Positions 53,513 to 64,000 of a stretch of 64,000 bases of DNA are shown here, one piece after another. Each line of letters opens with the position of its first letter. Positions within the stretch are counted from its first letter, which is position 1. The stretch lies in NCBI GenBank assembly GCA_025642065.1, contig JAODUP010000144.1, forward strand, positions 336,501 through 400,500, written 5' to 3'. Position numbers and translations under genes: made by a program. Source of the DNA: Paralvinella palmiformis (Eukaryota > Annelida > Polychaeta > Terebellida > Alvinellidae). The notes beneath the pieces are model-generated. The model had not been told where the DNA came from, made no database searches, and was given only the letters and a program-made list of their open reading frames with translations.

Positions 53513-54155
53513 TTATAGTATTTGGAACGTCAGTCCTATGTATATGTAATACCTCAGTGAAAACACCGAATGGCATCGTATCAGTTTCATATCTTGCTTT
53601 CTTTATATTTGTACCAGAATCCTAACATATCGTTAATTGCCACGTGCTAAGAAACAGATGTGTAGACCAAAATATTGAACTCAACTTTCATCTGAAGAAA
53701 GTAACTATTATAACCCTGAAGCAAAATACGAGTTTACACCACGTTTTAATTTCAGATTTATGCTAATATTAATTAAGTAATTTGGCAATTTCCTGAACAC
53801 GATTAATCAAGTTTGATATTTTCGCCAAATATATTGTCACGGTGCTAAGTAATTTTTCTAGACCCTATTATTTACCAGATTTAGATTTTCTGATAAATTC
53901 TAGACATGCTTCTTCTGACATATAAAATAAAAGTATTATTATTAAGTGTTTTAGATCCTGAGGGATCACTCACCCAGTTGGGTTGTATTTAAATTTACTC
54001 TCACTTACTCCCGAAAACACACAGAATCACACACACGCGCGCGCGCGTGCGCATTTAAACACACACGCGCGCATTTTCTGTTTGACACATATTATTGGAG
54101 ATAATTATGTCACACCATTGATTCGTCATCAAATGACCACTAGTCAAATCAATCC
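53513..54155 (-). pseudogene. Duplicated gene, copy C: exons Y and Z, splice sites lost
   Basis: Exon Z (53556-53513) has the same length as in copy B (44 nt), retains GLTFQ and stops at the same codon, but its acceptor reads ttttcac instead of cag. Exon Y (about 54155-54078) keeps DLTSGHLMTNQWCDIIISNN, but the donor reads acag|aaaatg and the acceptor is gone. No exon X is present because a Harbinger element occupies the following sequence. This copy is a pseudogene. Confidence 0.65.
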
Positions 54156-54524
54156 ATTTAGTTATTGTTTGGTTACAACTTAAAACAATTATACAATTCT
54201 GAGAGAACATAATACGATCATGTTATTCGAGCTACGACACATTCAGCAAATAGCAATAAAGAAATATTCCTCCAGAGAATCCTCATCATTTCTACCGATA
54301 TTCTACTTCAAATCCGAAGGTGTAACGTTGAAGGTAGTCTTGATTCAGATTAGGGAACACATTATTACTTAGTTTACAAACTTCCAGTGCATGCTTCTCA
54401 TCAGGATGTCTAGTTCTAGATCAGGGGATCGTTTCACTAAGATAAGGACTTCCCTAATTAAAAATGTCCTAAATTTTCTAGAACAAATTCCTAAAACTGT
54501 TTCTCTAAAAATGTCCTACAATAA

Positions 54525-55166
54525 GCCTGAAGCATAATACCGGAATATTCCCGCCATTTTAACCTTAAACGTCAATGTTCCGGATCTGTTATAATCGTGC
54601 GAAAAAACTAACTTCTTTGTACCGTTTAACTCAGCTTCGACACCCAAAAAGCCGGCACTGTTGACAAATTGTATTCCAAAACTGAAAATCAGATCATAAT
54701 TATACGCTAATCGTCCGTCATTGTTACTTTATAAATGATAGCAAAGTGTGATATTCAACATTGTAAACCATAGTACAATAATATTCACTGCACATAACAA
54801 AGACTGTTAAAATGTGATGTTCGTAGTAAATTACACTAAAATTATATTTAACGAAAAGAAGAAGAATAGAGTCCAGTATATTGGTAAAACACTTTATTTG
54901 CGCCTTTCACTGTTTCAGTCAATCCCTACACTGACACTGTGATTATAAATTTGACTCTTCGATTGTCATTTCGAATTACAACTACCCAACGCTTTCTAAG
55001 CGTTTCATCCCGCGGTCAAGACATGCCAACTTAAATGTTTATATCGCTTACTAGTGGCATGACAATACGGTACGCAGGAGTTAGTTTTTGGCACGATTAT
55101 AACAGATCGGGAACATTGACGTTTACGGTTAAAATGGCCGGATTATCACGGTATTATCGCTCAGCG
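54525..55166. mobile_element. MITE with long terminal inverted repeats, nested in the Harbinger
   Basis: Left arm 54525-54630 and right arm 55062-55166 are inverted copies of about 100 bp, more than 85% alike by eye. Examples are 'cgccattttaacc', 'aaacgtcaatgttc' and 'gatctgttataatcgtgc'. The ends read '(g/t)gaagc(a/g)ataatacc'. The 430 bp interior has no open frame of note. The solo copy at 48345 is uninterrupted at the equivalent place (cctacaatta). Confidence 0.85.
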
Positions 55167-55559
55167 GACCCCCATATATATCCCAAAATGCAAAGCGCAC
55201 CTGGTTTGTTTGGTTTTTGACGTCATCATGCAATGGGTCTGTTCACCGAACTAAATATTAAGTGTACACAGTTACAGTACAGTTCTTATGTTGTTTTATA
55301 TGAAGACTTCGATTAAAATAAAATACTGCTTTTTATGGCTAAAATTTGCTGGAGCAAATGAATTAAAGATGAATTAATCGCGCATCAATATGAATATCAT
55401 TAATATGAAAAAATCGGAACTTTTGTTAATATATCTAGAATTAATATTACATTCAGATCTCAGAAGGAAGACTAGATCTCAGAAGGAAGAATAAGAACTA
55501 TAGTTAAGGAGGGCTGTAAAGGTTTACACACCTAAGAAGTGCCGATAAGGATACAGTGA

Positions 55560-57843
55560 GTTAAACCAAAGACTATTTATAACAAGACGTGTTACTTTGC
55601 GTTTTAACATGGGGCGCCATTTTGAATTCATGGAGCGCCAGGGCCCTGGCGACCGGAGGTAGATTGTCACGGACAGCTCCCTTCGTTAACATGGCGCCTA
55701 ATGGCAGTGGTTGATTCTATGCCGCTTTCTGCTGCAGTAACAGGAAACGTATGCACAAATAAAGACATCCCGGAAAGGAAAGGAAAGCTAGTGTAAATGA
55801 TATGATCTGGCTTTTTAAAAATAAAGGATATTTAAAAAATAAGCATAACAATTTGAAGTAGACACGCCCCTACTTGACATGACCCAAGTAGTAGGCCCAA
55901 ACAAGATCTATTTAGATCTATATTCGTTTCAGACAAAATTGTATTAAATTTTATTGAACCATATCAAACCTATTAATCACAAAATTGGTATGTAAGATAT
56001 ACATAGGCTTACAGTTACATGTACTGGAGCCATTAAAGATGTTATGGGCGTGAGGTATATTTTACTTTGTTATTGTTAATAATATAATTGGACTTCTAAA
56101 ATTACATTACTATAATCAGATAATTTTTCCCTAATTACAGTAATTATAAGTAGCTGTATGAGTATTTACATGATCACCTGCATCCATATTTATTTTTAAA
56201 CGTAAGCAATTGGTACTTATAGATATATATGGACTTCTATTTATAATTTAAATGTTAAATACCTCAACTAGTGGTAGAAACATTCATTTTGTTATTTTTT
56301 CTAATGACAGAAGTAAAGGATGGGTTATTAATTGTTGTTGGGCAGATATATGATGAGGAAAGATTTAAATTACTTGAATACTAATTTAATTGTAGCGTGT
56401 ATGATATACACTTCATTGAAACGGAATTCATGAACCAGATAAGAGATAAATTTACCTAGAATGCTATTCTTACTATTTTTGATGTACCAAATCCACCTCA
56501 TGCATCCACTGAAATCAAAGAGGAAGGTATTAACAGATAGGATACTTATACAGGAGACAGGGCCAGCTGTGATGGTAATTAATATTTATAAATACTAATG
56601 GTGAAAATTGGTATTACAAAATTAATTAAATAAGAAACAAGGCATTAAACCCATGAAAAAGGATTACCAGCACCTGAATTAATACCTGAATGTTCAGCTC
56701 ATGTGTTTTAATTGGTATACTTCTCGATATTCATAACTTTAATGCATATCAAATCAAATGCTTTAACCAACTTGAAAAAAGGGAAAACATGTGTGTATAC
56801 ACTTGATTCAAGTCATTATTTTACAAGGTATTGTTCTGTTTCAGTCCTTGAAGTTCTATGATGATGAGATACCATGTAAACAGGCCAATCTCTTGAATAC
56901 AGATTACATCTCTGGGTATTACATATCTGAGTATATTCTGTCTAACTTTTAACAGTTCACTGATCTGGACTAAATGTCATATTTTTGTAGTAGTGGTTGG
57001 GTTATTCTATCCATTTGATAACAAATGACTGATTGTCACTATAGATGAATCTGTGGCACAAGAGATTTGATGCCGCTTATTGTGTGAAAGTACTAATTTC
57101 TCTATCTCTAACATGTTAACGCAAACATAAACATTGTTAATATTCCATGTATATTCTTTGTTCTCAGCTGGTAAGGCCTATATTGCATGGTCTATATTAT
57201 TGAGGTGTAGAATTTAAATGAACCTATGATTTTTTAAAGTTAATATATGATAAACGGACACGATGAATATATGCCATATGGTGGGAAGTTTGTACTGAAT
57301 TGTGTTATGGTTGCGTTATAATAGCTGTATATATCATTATATGTAAGTCCAAATAAATAAAAATGTATGGACTATGATAAACTGACATAATGAAAGTATG
57401 TTTGTATGCATTTACCTCATATATACCTAATTGTTTTCACTAAAAAAAACTTCCACACACAAAGCTGTGAAATAACCTAAACCACGTTCAATTATTTTCT
57501 GATCAGCTGTCAAATGATTGCAAATTGTAGGCTGTGTGACTGGGCTGTGAAATCACTTAATTCTTTATTTACAGTTTCAGAGCTTCGTTTTTTTTTTTTC
57601 GATACCATGTGTGCACAATTAAAGTGTTAATTAATAAAATAGTATGTGATCATGTAACATATAGTACTAGTATTGGCAATTCATTTCAACCATGCGCACA
57701 CATGTACACGAATACATGTGGACAACCAGAGAGCTTTTGTTTATCTGAGAAATACCTCCGGTCGCTGGAGGCGCCACTGGTTCAAAATTCAACATGGCGC
57801 GGCAAGAGTAACACCTCTATATTTAAGCTCTCTGGTTAAACTT
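55560..57843. mobile_element. TTAA-flanked transposon, about 2.3 kb, no coding capacity seen
   Basis: Both ends abut TTAA (gagttaaacca at 55560; tggttaaactt at 57832-57842), and the ends are inverted: 'accaaagactattta' against 'accagagagcttaaata'. The similarity continues for about 90 bp through 'gtgttac', 'ggcgcca' and 'gcgaccggaggta'. TTAA target duplication is typical of piggyBac-like and some other superfamilies. The interior has only short frames. The related solo Harbinger end lacks it. Confidence 0.75.
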
Positions 57844-57943
57844 AAAGTATCTAAAATATGGGATATTTTGATATAAAAAATACCTATTATACATATATCG
57901 TATATCATATATGTGCATGCGAATGTTCTATTTAGATTTCTAG

Positions 57944-60412
57944 AGCTCCTAAGTTCAATGAAGATGAGCTGATTGCCAAGAAAGAAAATTCTTTATGGAA
58001 ATCATGATTCTAATATAAATAATAAATTAAAAAATAAGGCATGGGAGGGGATTTCTGAGGAGATGTCAGGACTGGGTTTTATCAAAATATGACCAAATCA
58101 GCTAAAGAAAAAGAATTCAGTTGCCCCTGGCAAGTAGATAGGCACAAATTGTAACCCGATCCAAAATTATCATTTATTTTTAATCTGCTATATTTCACCT
58201 GCCTACATATAAACATGTATAAAAATCGATTGTTTGATAAGAAATGTTTATTCAGTGAAGCCCAATGCTGCTTTGCTGGTTTACCTGTAGCCTTTTCTAC
58301 TCTCTCTAATTAAGATCGTGTTGTGTTTGGTAAAAAAGTCAAATTGGTGGTTCTATGGTTACAGGCATCCACCATAACAGCGCTGCGGCGCAAAACAGCT
58401 GCTGGGAGGGAGTCGGGGGTAGGGAGTCTAAGTCCACTTGAAATTCGGATACTGGCATAATGGGGAAAACAACATTTCATGGTTGGTAAAAGCAGCTCAT
58501 AGCTTTAAATTGACAATGGATTAAAATACTCAAATAATGTCTTTATTACTTTATCTGTCTCTGTAATTAATTCTATATTCACAAACACACAATCACAAAT
58601 ACAGCATTTTGGTGAAGACTTTTATATAGTTGTACATATGGATATCTATATATTCACGAAATACTTTTTTATTTTGCAGGAATAAATGGGGGAGTCAGCT
58701 CCTATGAGCCATTTCAAAGTATGTATCATTTTCATTTAGTAATTGATTAATTCAGTTACTGTAATCCAATCAGTCCCTTACTTAGCAATATGACATGTTT
58801 GTGAACATATATCTATGCAGAAAACACTTTTTTAGCTAATATATATTACCAAAAGGTTATAACAAGGTAAATATTTGGCTTACGACCACCAAGATTGGAA
58901 ATTCAATCTGACACTGATAGTATTTTGTATAAACACAAAACTTATTTATTTTCTAGTTATCCATGAAGAATCAGCTGAAGAGGAAGCTGAAAATGAATAG
59001 CCATCAGCTAGAGGAAGCTGCTGTAATTTGTATGTTCACATTTACACATTGATACTTTATGTGCTTGTAAAATCTAGTTGTTAGATACATTTTTGTATTG
59101 TCAAGTAAATATTTTATTTGTATGATTATACAATTTGTTTAAAATATATGAATACCTTTTTATTGTCATTCATATATGATTTATTTACATTTATACAGCA
59201 GTTCCTCTCCCCAAACACATGCCGAGTTTAGTGGTGACCATTGTAAGTACTTTAGCTCTGCTATTAATCGCGCCCATATATTTTGTTTTTCAGATATAAC
59301 CTATGCTCTGGAGTTCAAATAGATGTGATTACAAGTACAGTTTGGCAGATTTATTGCAATAGATGAAAATAGTAGCATATTGGCAAACTAATAGTGCTTT
59401 ACCCAATTTTACTCAACTCGATGAAATGCAAATTGATTAAATATCATGTTACAGAAACTACACTCTGATTATTAACATAAATAAGCAGTATACTTATATA
59501 GTGATAAATTTAAATCCACATCTAAATAGTTTTCCCTGGAATTTGATGTGAGCTTACATATATTAACCTTTATCAATTGTTTACAGGAACAGATATTGAA
59601 ACGAGCAATGTCCCCCATAAGTACATGAACTTTCACATATGTAAAAGCTTTCACTCATCAACTATAAATGAAATAATGTGTATTATGTTATATGTTAAAT
59701 TAAATGTAATACCCAAATGACTTGGCTGAATATTTCTAACAAAATGGTCCACTTAATCTCTACGAGATATAAAAGCAATATGACGTGCACGTTTGTACTA
59801 CAAGAAACATTAAGTTAAATTTTCATAACATGCTTCATGCTGCAACATAAAAGTTTTCTTTTAACTTTCTTTCAAGCCAAAAAGAACCTTGTCTTTTAGA
59901 TATTCCAGCAGAAATCCAAGGTCTAACATCGAAGGTAAGTTTAGATTACTTGGTGATCATACATTTAAACTTTATTTTATTTTCGTGTGAAATGTTTGGC
60001 CAAACTCATTAATATGAACCAGTAAATGTGCGATTAGTGTCAATAATGCTTGTAGAAAATAATAATGTGTTCACTCACAATCATATGATTATAAATGCTA
60101 CCAGTGTGATTCCATATAGTGAATGGTCAAAGATGTTCTCTGTATGGAGAAGCTACCTCACTGTAGTTCTATTTCACTATAGTACTGGTAATTATAATGG
60201 GACTATGCTGTGTCTCTGTTCATGAAGCAAATTCATTATTGGTAATCCCAATTAATCAGTGTAACTTATGTTTGCTGTTGAAGGAATATGACAGCATGAT
60301 GCTGAGCTGTAACATGAAGACAGCAGCAGCCTTAGAAAGGCAAAACATCTTGCTGGAGAGAATGCTTGTGGTGTTGGAGGTGCCACACGGGATAATGTCT
60401 GTAACAACGTAA
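57944..60412 (+). pseudogene. Harbinger Myb/SANT-like DNA-binding protein, decayed
   Basis: 57944-58005 reads RAPKFNEDELIAKKENSL, the start of the Myb/SANT-like (MSANTD) domain of Harbinger accessory proteins. 58020-58130 reads NKLKNKAWEGISEEMSGLGF followed by NQLKKK, its second and third helices, with a stop between. Small downstream pieces are acidic (58957-59000: IHEESAEEEAENE). The C-terminal piece at 60283-60412 is EYDSMMLSCNMKTAAALERQ, then NILLERMLVVLEV, a coiled-coil-like end. In active elements this protein brings the transposase to DNA (family knowledge). This copy is broken by stops and lacks the mid-domain. Confidence 0.65.
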
Positions 60413-60714
60413 GCTTAACATTATGTATCAAGCAATTGAAATGAAGCCTATGTACAATTAAACAAAACAATCCTTAGAGTTTTTTATATTAAATGAAGTC
60501 CAAATGATAAATTAATGTCTAAATATTTAGTGTGTTTGTAAAGATATTTATAAGTTATTATGGTATTTCAGAAATGACAAAATGATTATGTAAAGATATT
60601 AATTTTATATTACATTGGCTGTCCTGTCATTTGAGGGAACATCATTAGTCATTGTACGTGTATATGTCTAGCTTTTAAAAATGTCATTTACATTCTACTT
60701 GCAGTGTTGAAGAA

Positions 60715-61815
60715 AGAAAATTAACAGAACAGAACTGATCACTGGAATGTATGCATTTCTGGTTGCGATGCCACCCACATCCTCCTGTCTTTCACCACTG
60801 GCATCATCACTATTAGACTCCTCTTCACAATCAAATTCCTCTGGAACAGGCAGTTGTGCTCTAATAGCACAACTATGCAAAACACAACATGCCATCACAA
60901 TCATGCAACAATTGCCTGGTAATTGTTCTAACAGACCTGTGGTAGAGTGCAGGCATCTCCAATGTAAAAGATTATTTGTATTACATCCTGATTCATTGCT
61001 CAGTTGGGAGCTGGATTTAATTGAATCACTCTAAGGGTATTTTTATATCAAAAAGTATAAAATTTTAACATGGGTTCTTAGGAGAAATCTTAAAAGTTGA
61101 ATGTTTTTAATTGTATGTGAATTTGTTTTGAGTATCTTGTGATGTATATTCCTTGAAATGACTTCTAATGGTCCAGTAGAAATATGGATTTTGTAGAAAT
61201 ATACAGAAAATCTTTGACTTTTTAAAACAAATTAAAGTTTGCTTTTGAAAGTATTGATGTTGTCACATAAAATCAGATAAATATTATCTTAAATTGCTTC
61301 ATGTTGACATAGTATTTTTTGTTATTAAACTTAGCATGACAATGTAACTGTTATCTTATTAGTAGCCTGAATCGTGACTTTAAAACTCCAATACATCTTT
61401 CAACAATGCTCCTGGTGACTTTCAGAGCATTATTATAATGCCTTTCTGATGCTGAGGTCGGATTTAACAGAGGTGTCATAAGCCACATCAATAAAGGGTA
61501 TCCAGAATCCCCAAGCAACACAAGGTCGCCATATAAACCTTGATTAAAATAATTAAACAAGGGGCTCTGGCGTAGAATAAAAGCGTCATGGTTAGACCCT
61601 GGCCATCTAACCTCAACGTCCCTGATGTTGAATCACATGTTATCTGTTGGAATAATAAATAATTATTTATTGTTTATTTGGGAGACAAACATAACTTCCT
61701 ATTTTAGTATTTGTTACTTTGGAAAAGTTAACATACTACAAAAGAACAAAAGAGTTTTTTTGGTTGAAACATATATGTATATAGTAACTACTTTGTGACA
61801 TGTGCACAGACACTT

Positions 61816-61872
<57 letters not shown>

Positions 61873-62704
61873 TGATGCCTTTCACAAAATATGCATGCTG
61901 GTCCAGTGAAACGTTTTCAACATAGAAATATAACTGAATACCAAGCAAACTATTGACATATATGCACATACTTTACACATCCTTAATATTTATTCAAGGT
62001 TTAACCAAAGCAAATTTAGCCAAAGTTGATTTTATTTGCATGGTGACTTAAAATGATTCATAAAAAGTAGGAATATGTTCAAATCATATTTGTTTGTGCA
62101 TTGACAAATCAAGGAATTAATACCCCAACATGAAAAACATTAATGGGCAAACATGAAAAATCAGTTAAAATGTAGCAAGTAATCAGATTGACTTTTAGTG
62201 AGTGACTACTTATAATTAGTAAAGGAACTTATACAAACCATCAAATTGATGCTATGCTGGCCTTTGCGATTAACAAAAGCATATTCTTCCGTTGCTGGAA
62301 ACCTCTAATGGCATAGAATCCTCTTGCAAGCAGCCCCAGTTGTTGCCTGAAATGAGCCATTATAATTTATATGAAGTGAATTTAGACAATAAACATGTTG
62401 AACTTTAAAATGGTCTAGCTTATGAAAAGTTAATTAAAGATTCAGATGAGAAAATGTTGATTGCGACCCGAAACCATTATCTGGGCAACAATGATAAGTT
62501 AAAATGTTCATACATGTACTCTGATACTGTAGTATATCTTACCTATCATTTACAGGGTAACATATTTCAGCTGGTGCCTTTGTACAGAGGAATCGGCAGA
62601 CTGCCTTAATACATCTATGTACTGTCCTTCGGTTCACCCCGTGGATGCGAGAATGTTCAGACAGAAAACCACCCCTTGTTGAAAAATCTTACTGCAATCA
62701 ACAC
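60715..62704 (-). pseudogene. PIF/Harbinger (HARBI1-like) DDE transposase, decayed
   Basis: Minus-strand exons: 62704-62543 has VLIAVRFF, a one-base shift, then TRGGFLSEHSRIHGVNRRTV and FLCTKAPAEICYP (helix-turn-helix), ending at gatag|gtaaga. 62346-62239 has LGLLARGFYAIRGF, then a deletion with a frame change, EEYAFVNRKGQHSIN. 61643-61351 has RWPGSNHDAFILRQS, LVLLGDSGYPLL (second Asp) and RSIVERCIGVLKSRFRLL (Glu). 61000-60715 has CLHSTTGLLEQLPGNCC, MACCVLHSCAIRAQLPVPEE and an acidic tail. The DGTH segment with the first catalytic Asp is deleted, so the enzyme is dead. The gene order (transposase opposite Myb) is standard for Harbinger. Confidence 0.9.
61815..61869. repeat. (CA)n-(TA)n microsatellite
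   Basis: Compound dinucleotide run between transposase exons. Confidence 0.97.
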
Positions 62705-64000
62705 CTACAAGAATTATAAAATATTTAATTAATATAAGTTAAATATTATAGATATTTATACATATCTACTATTGAATTTGTACATAGTTCAATTTCTATT
62801 TATTAAATATTTAATTATGTAGGTTATATAGCATAAGCTGTAAAATACACATATATTATATATGCTAAAAATACTTATATTGAAGTAATTGTATATTATT
62901 CCATTTCTAGTTATTAAATATTTAATTCCTATATGTTATATTTTATAACAAATGTTTTGTTGGAATTTCTGAGTATACAAATATAATATTTAAACTTGTA
63001 AATAAATATAATAACGTTAAATGGGTATAAGAGAGAGTGTGATGTGTGTATTAATGAAACTGAAGGACTGTTTTGAAATTCTGTTGATATGCGAATAAAT
63101 AAGTTGTTAATGCTAATAGTTGTAATAGATTTATTTTTATTGATTACAAAATAATTCTAGTCAATTGATATAATATACTTATTATTGGAATTTGTTGTGC
63201 ATATATTAAGAAATTAAAAGAAGCTGATCAACAAGCAATTACAATGAATACAAATCTATTTACAACTAAATATTTTCACATCCATTTGTTTAAATAGGTA
63301 GGTTTAGTCAGAAAAAAGTATCTTTCATCAATGCAGTCTGCACAGCTCAAAGTTTTTTCACTTTTCATCAAAATGAATTACCACAGAATTTCATATTTAC
63401 ATGTTTCTACATAGCACTTTACATGTTTCATAACAACAGAAAACCCAGTTTTACGTGTTAGCTGCTATACTCGATGTCTTTCCACAATAAAACACCGAAA
63501 TATTTGGTGGTTTGGCTTTGATATGAAGCCCTTTCATAAAGGTCATGACCGAACGTCACCAAAAAAAACTAATGGCCAACTCTGACCACTGCTTGAAAAA
63601 GGCACCAAGAGGGGTACTCCCTTTCTCGGATTATTTTACTTCCTCTTTTCCGTGGTGTAATTGCAGGCTGCCATTTTTGTAAATAAAGTATTTTATCGTC
63701 TGATTCATTATCTGTCAAAATAAGTCCATCTTTCATAATTTGACGATGATATGTATGTACGATATATTTTCGAATGCTCATTAGTCTTGATTAGAGTCTA
63801 CTCCCATAAATAACTATCTGACAACAAAAATCATGTCAGGTTTATAGTTGAAGACACAAACAACCCGTTATTTAGTTGAATTAGTCCCCCAGGTTTTATT
63901 ATAATGACGGTCGCAACTACAGGAATGCAAATAAATAGTATTCTAAACACCAATTGGTGACATATTCATGATGTTTATCTGATTAAAATGCATATGACTT
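62705..64000. other. No gene firmly recognised
   Basis: AT-rich. A minus-strand frame at 63781-63569 starts MSIRKYIVHTYHRQIMKD and has a basic segment (WQPAITPRKRGSKIIRERE). It could be an exon of the transposase N terminus or an unrelated gene, but no motif supports either. Confidence 0.4.

Larger units (their letters stand above)
54425..62704. mobile_element. PIF/Harbinger transposon with two genes, right end not found
   Basis: The left end ggggatcgtttcactaagat is a typical Harbinger terminus (GGG..GTTTCAC). It lies exactly where copy C of the duplicated unit ends at 'ttctagatcag'; copy A continues uninterrupted from that word at 26505-26520. The cargo is a plus-strand Myb/SANT gene and a minus-strand DDE transposase, the usual convergent pair. 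The left part is enlarged by two nested insertions. The matching inverted terminus was not found up to 64000; it may be lost or outside the window. Confidence 0.8.

Overview
The window is AT-rich nuclear DNA from an animal, most likely a lophotrochozoan and probably a mollusc. Genes are broken into short exons with GT/AG introns, and long (TA)n, (GT)n, (GA)n and (TAG)n microsatellites are everywhere. There are tRNA-derived SINEs with (ATG)n-type tails, and relics of the PHD-FLYWCH, THAP9/P-element, PIF/Harbinger, hAT, CR1/L2-like LINE and Ty3/gypsy families. No search could be run; family names rest on motifs read by eye.

Layout. 1-0.7 kb: two exons of a NIMA-related (NEK) kinase entering from the left. 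0.8-1.2 kb: a SINE cluster. 1.2-8 kb: mostly gene-free sequence with microsatellites. 8.05-8.95 kb: a decayed PHD-FLYWCH gene (minus). 13.8-15.8 kb: an old CR1/L2-like LINE (minus). 15.85-20.36 kb: a nearly full-length but broken non-LTR retrotransposon (plus), followed tail to tail by a SINE. 23.2-24.5 kb: the integrase end of a Ty3/gypsy element.

From 20.7 to 54.4 kb the dominant structure is a set of diverged local duplicates of one multi-kilobase unit, all in the same orientation: D 20.7-23.0, A 25.6-29.6, B 34.8-38.6, E 40.7-41.2 and C 53.2-54.4 kb. A further inverted fragment, F, lies at 14.5 kb. Copies A, B and C share minus-strand exons. In B three exons join in phase into an open C-terminal reading frame of about 119 residues of an unrecognised protein family. 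Copies A and C are broken. Between A and B is a separate two-exon minus-strand gene start with a signal-peptide-like N terminus and an eight-cysteine exon.

The right part is a mobile-element pile-up: a P-element/THAP9-like transposase relic (42.4-45.1 kb, plus); a 2.7 kb transposon with inverted ends and subterminal tandem arrays (45.4-48.2 kb); a solo left end of a Harbinger element (48.3-49.0 kb); a hAT relic (51.7-52.1 kb, minus); and a large Harbinger element from 54.4 kb to at least 62.7 kb with divergent Myb/SANT and transposase genes. Two other transposons have inserted into this Harbinger's left end. Duplicate copies without the insertion give pre-insertion reference sites for a SINE at 27.67 kb and for the Harbinger at 54.43 kb, so relative ages can be read from the sequence. 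No rRNA, functional tRNA gene, CRISPR array or bacterial-type operon is present.
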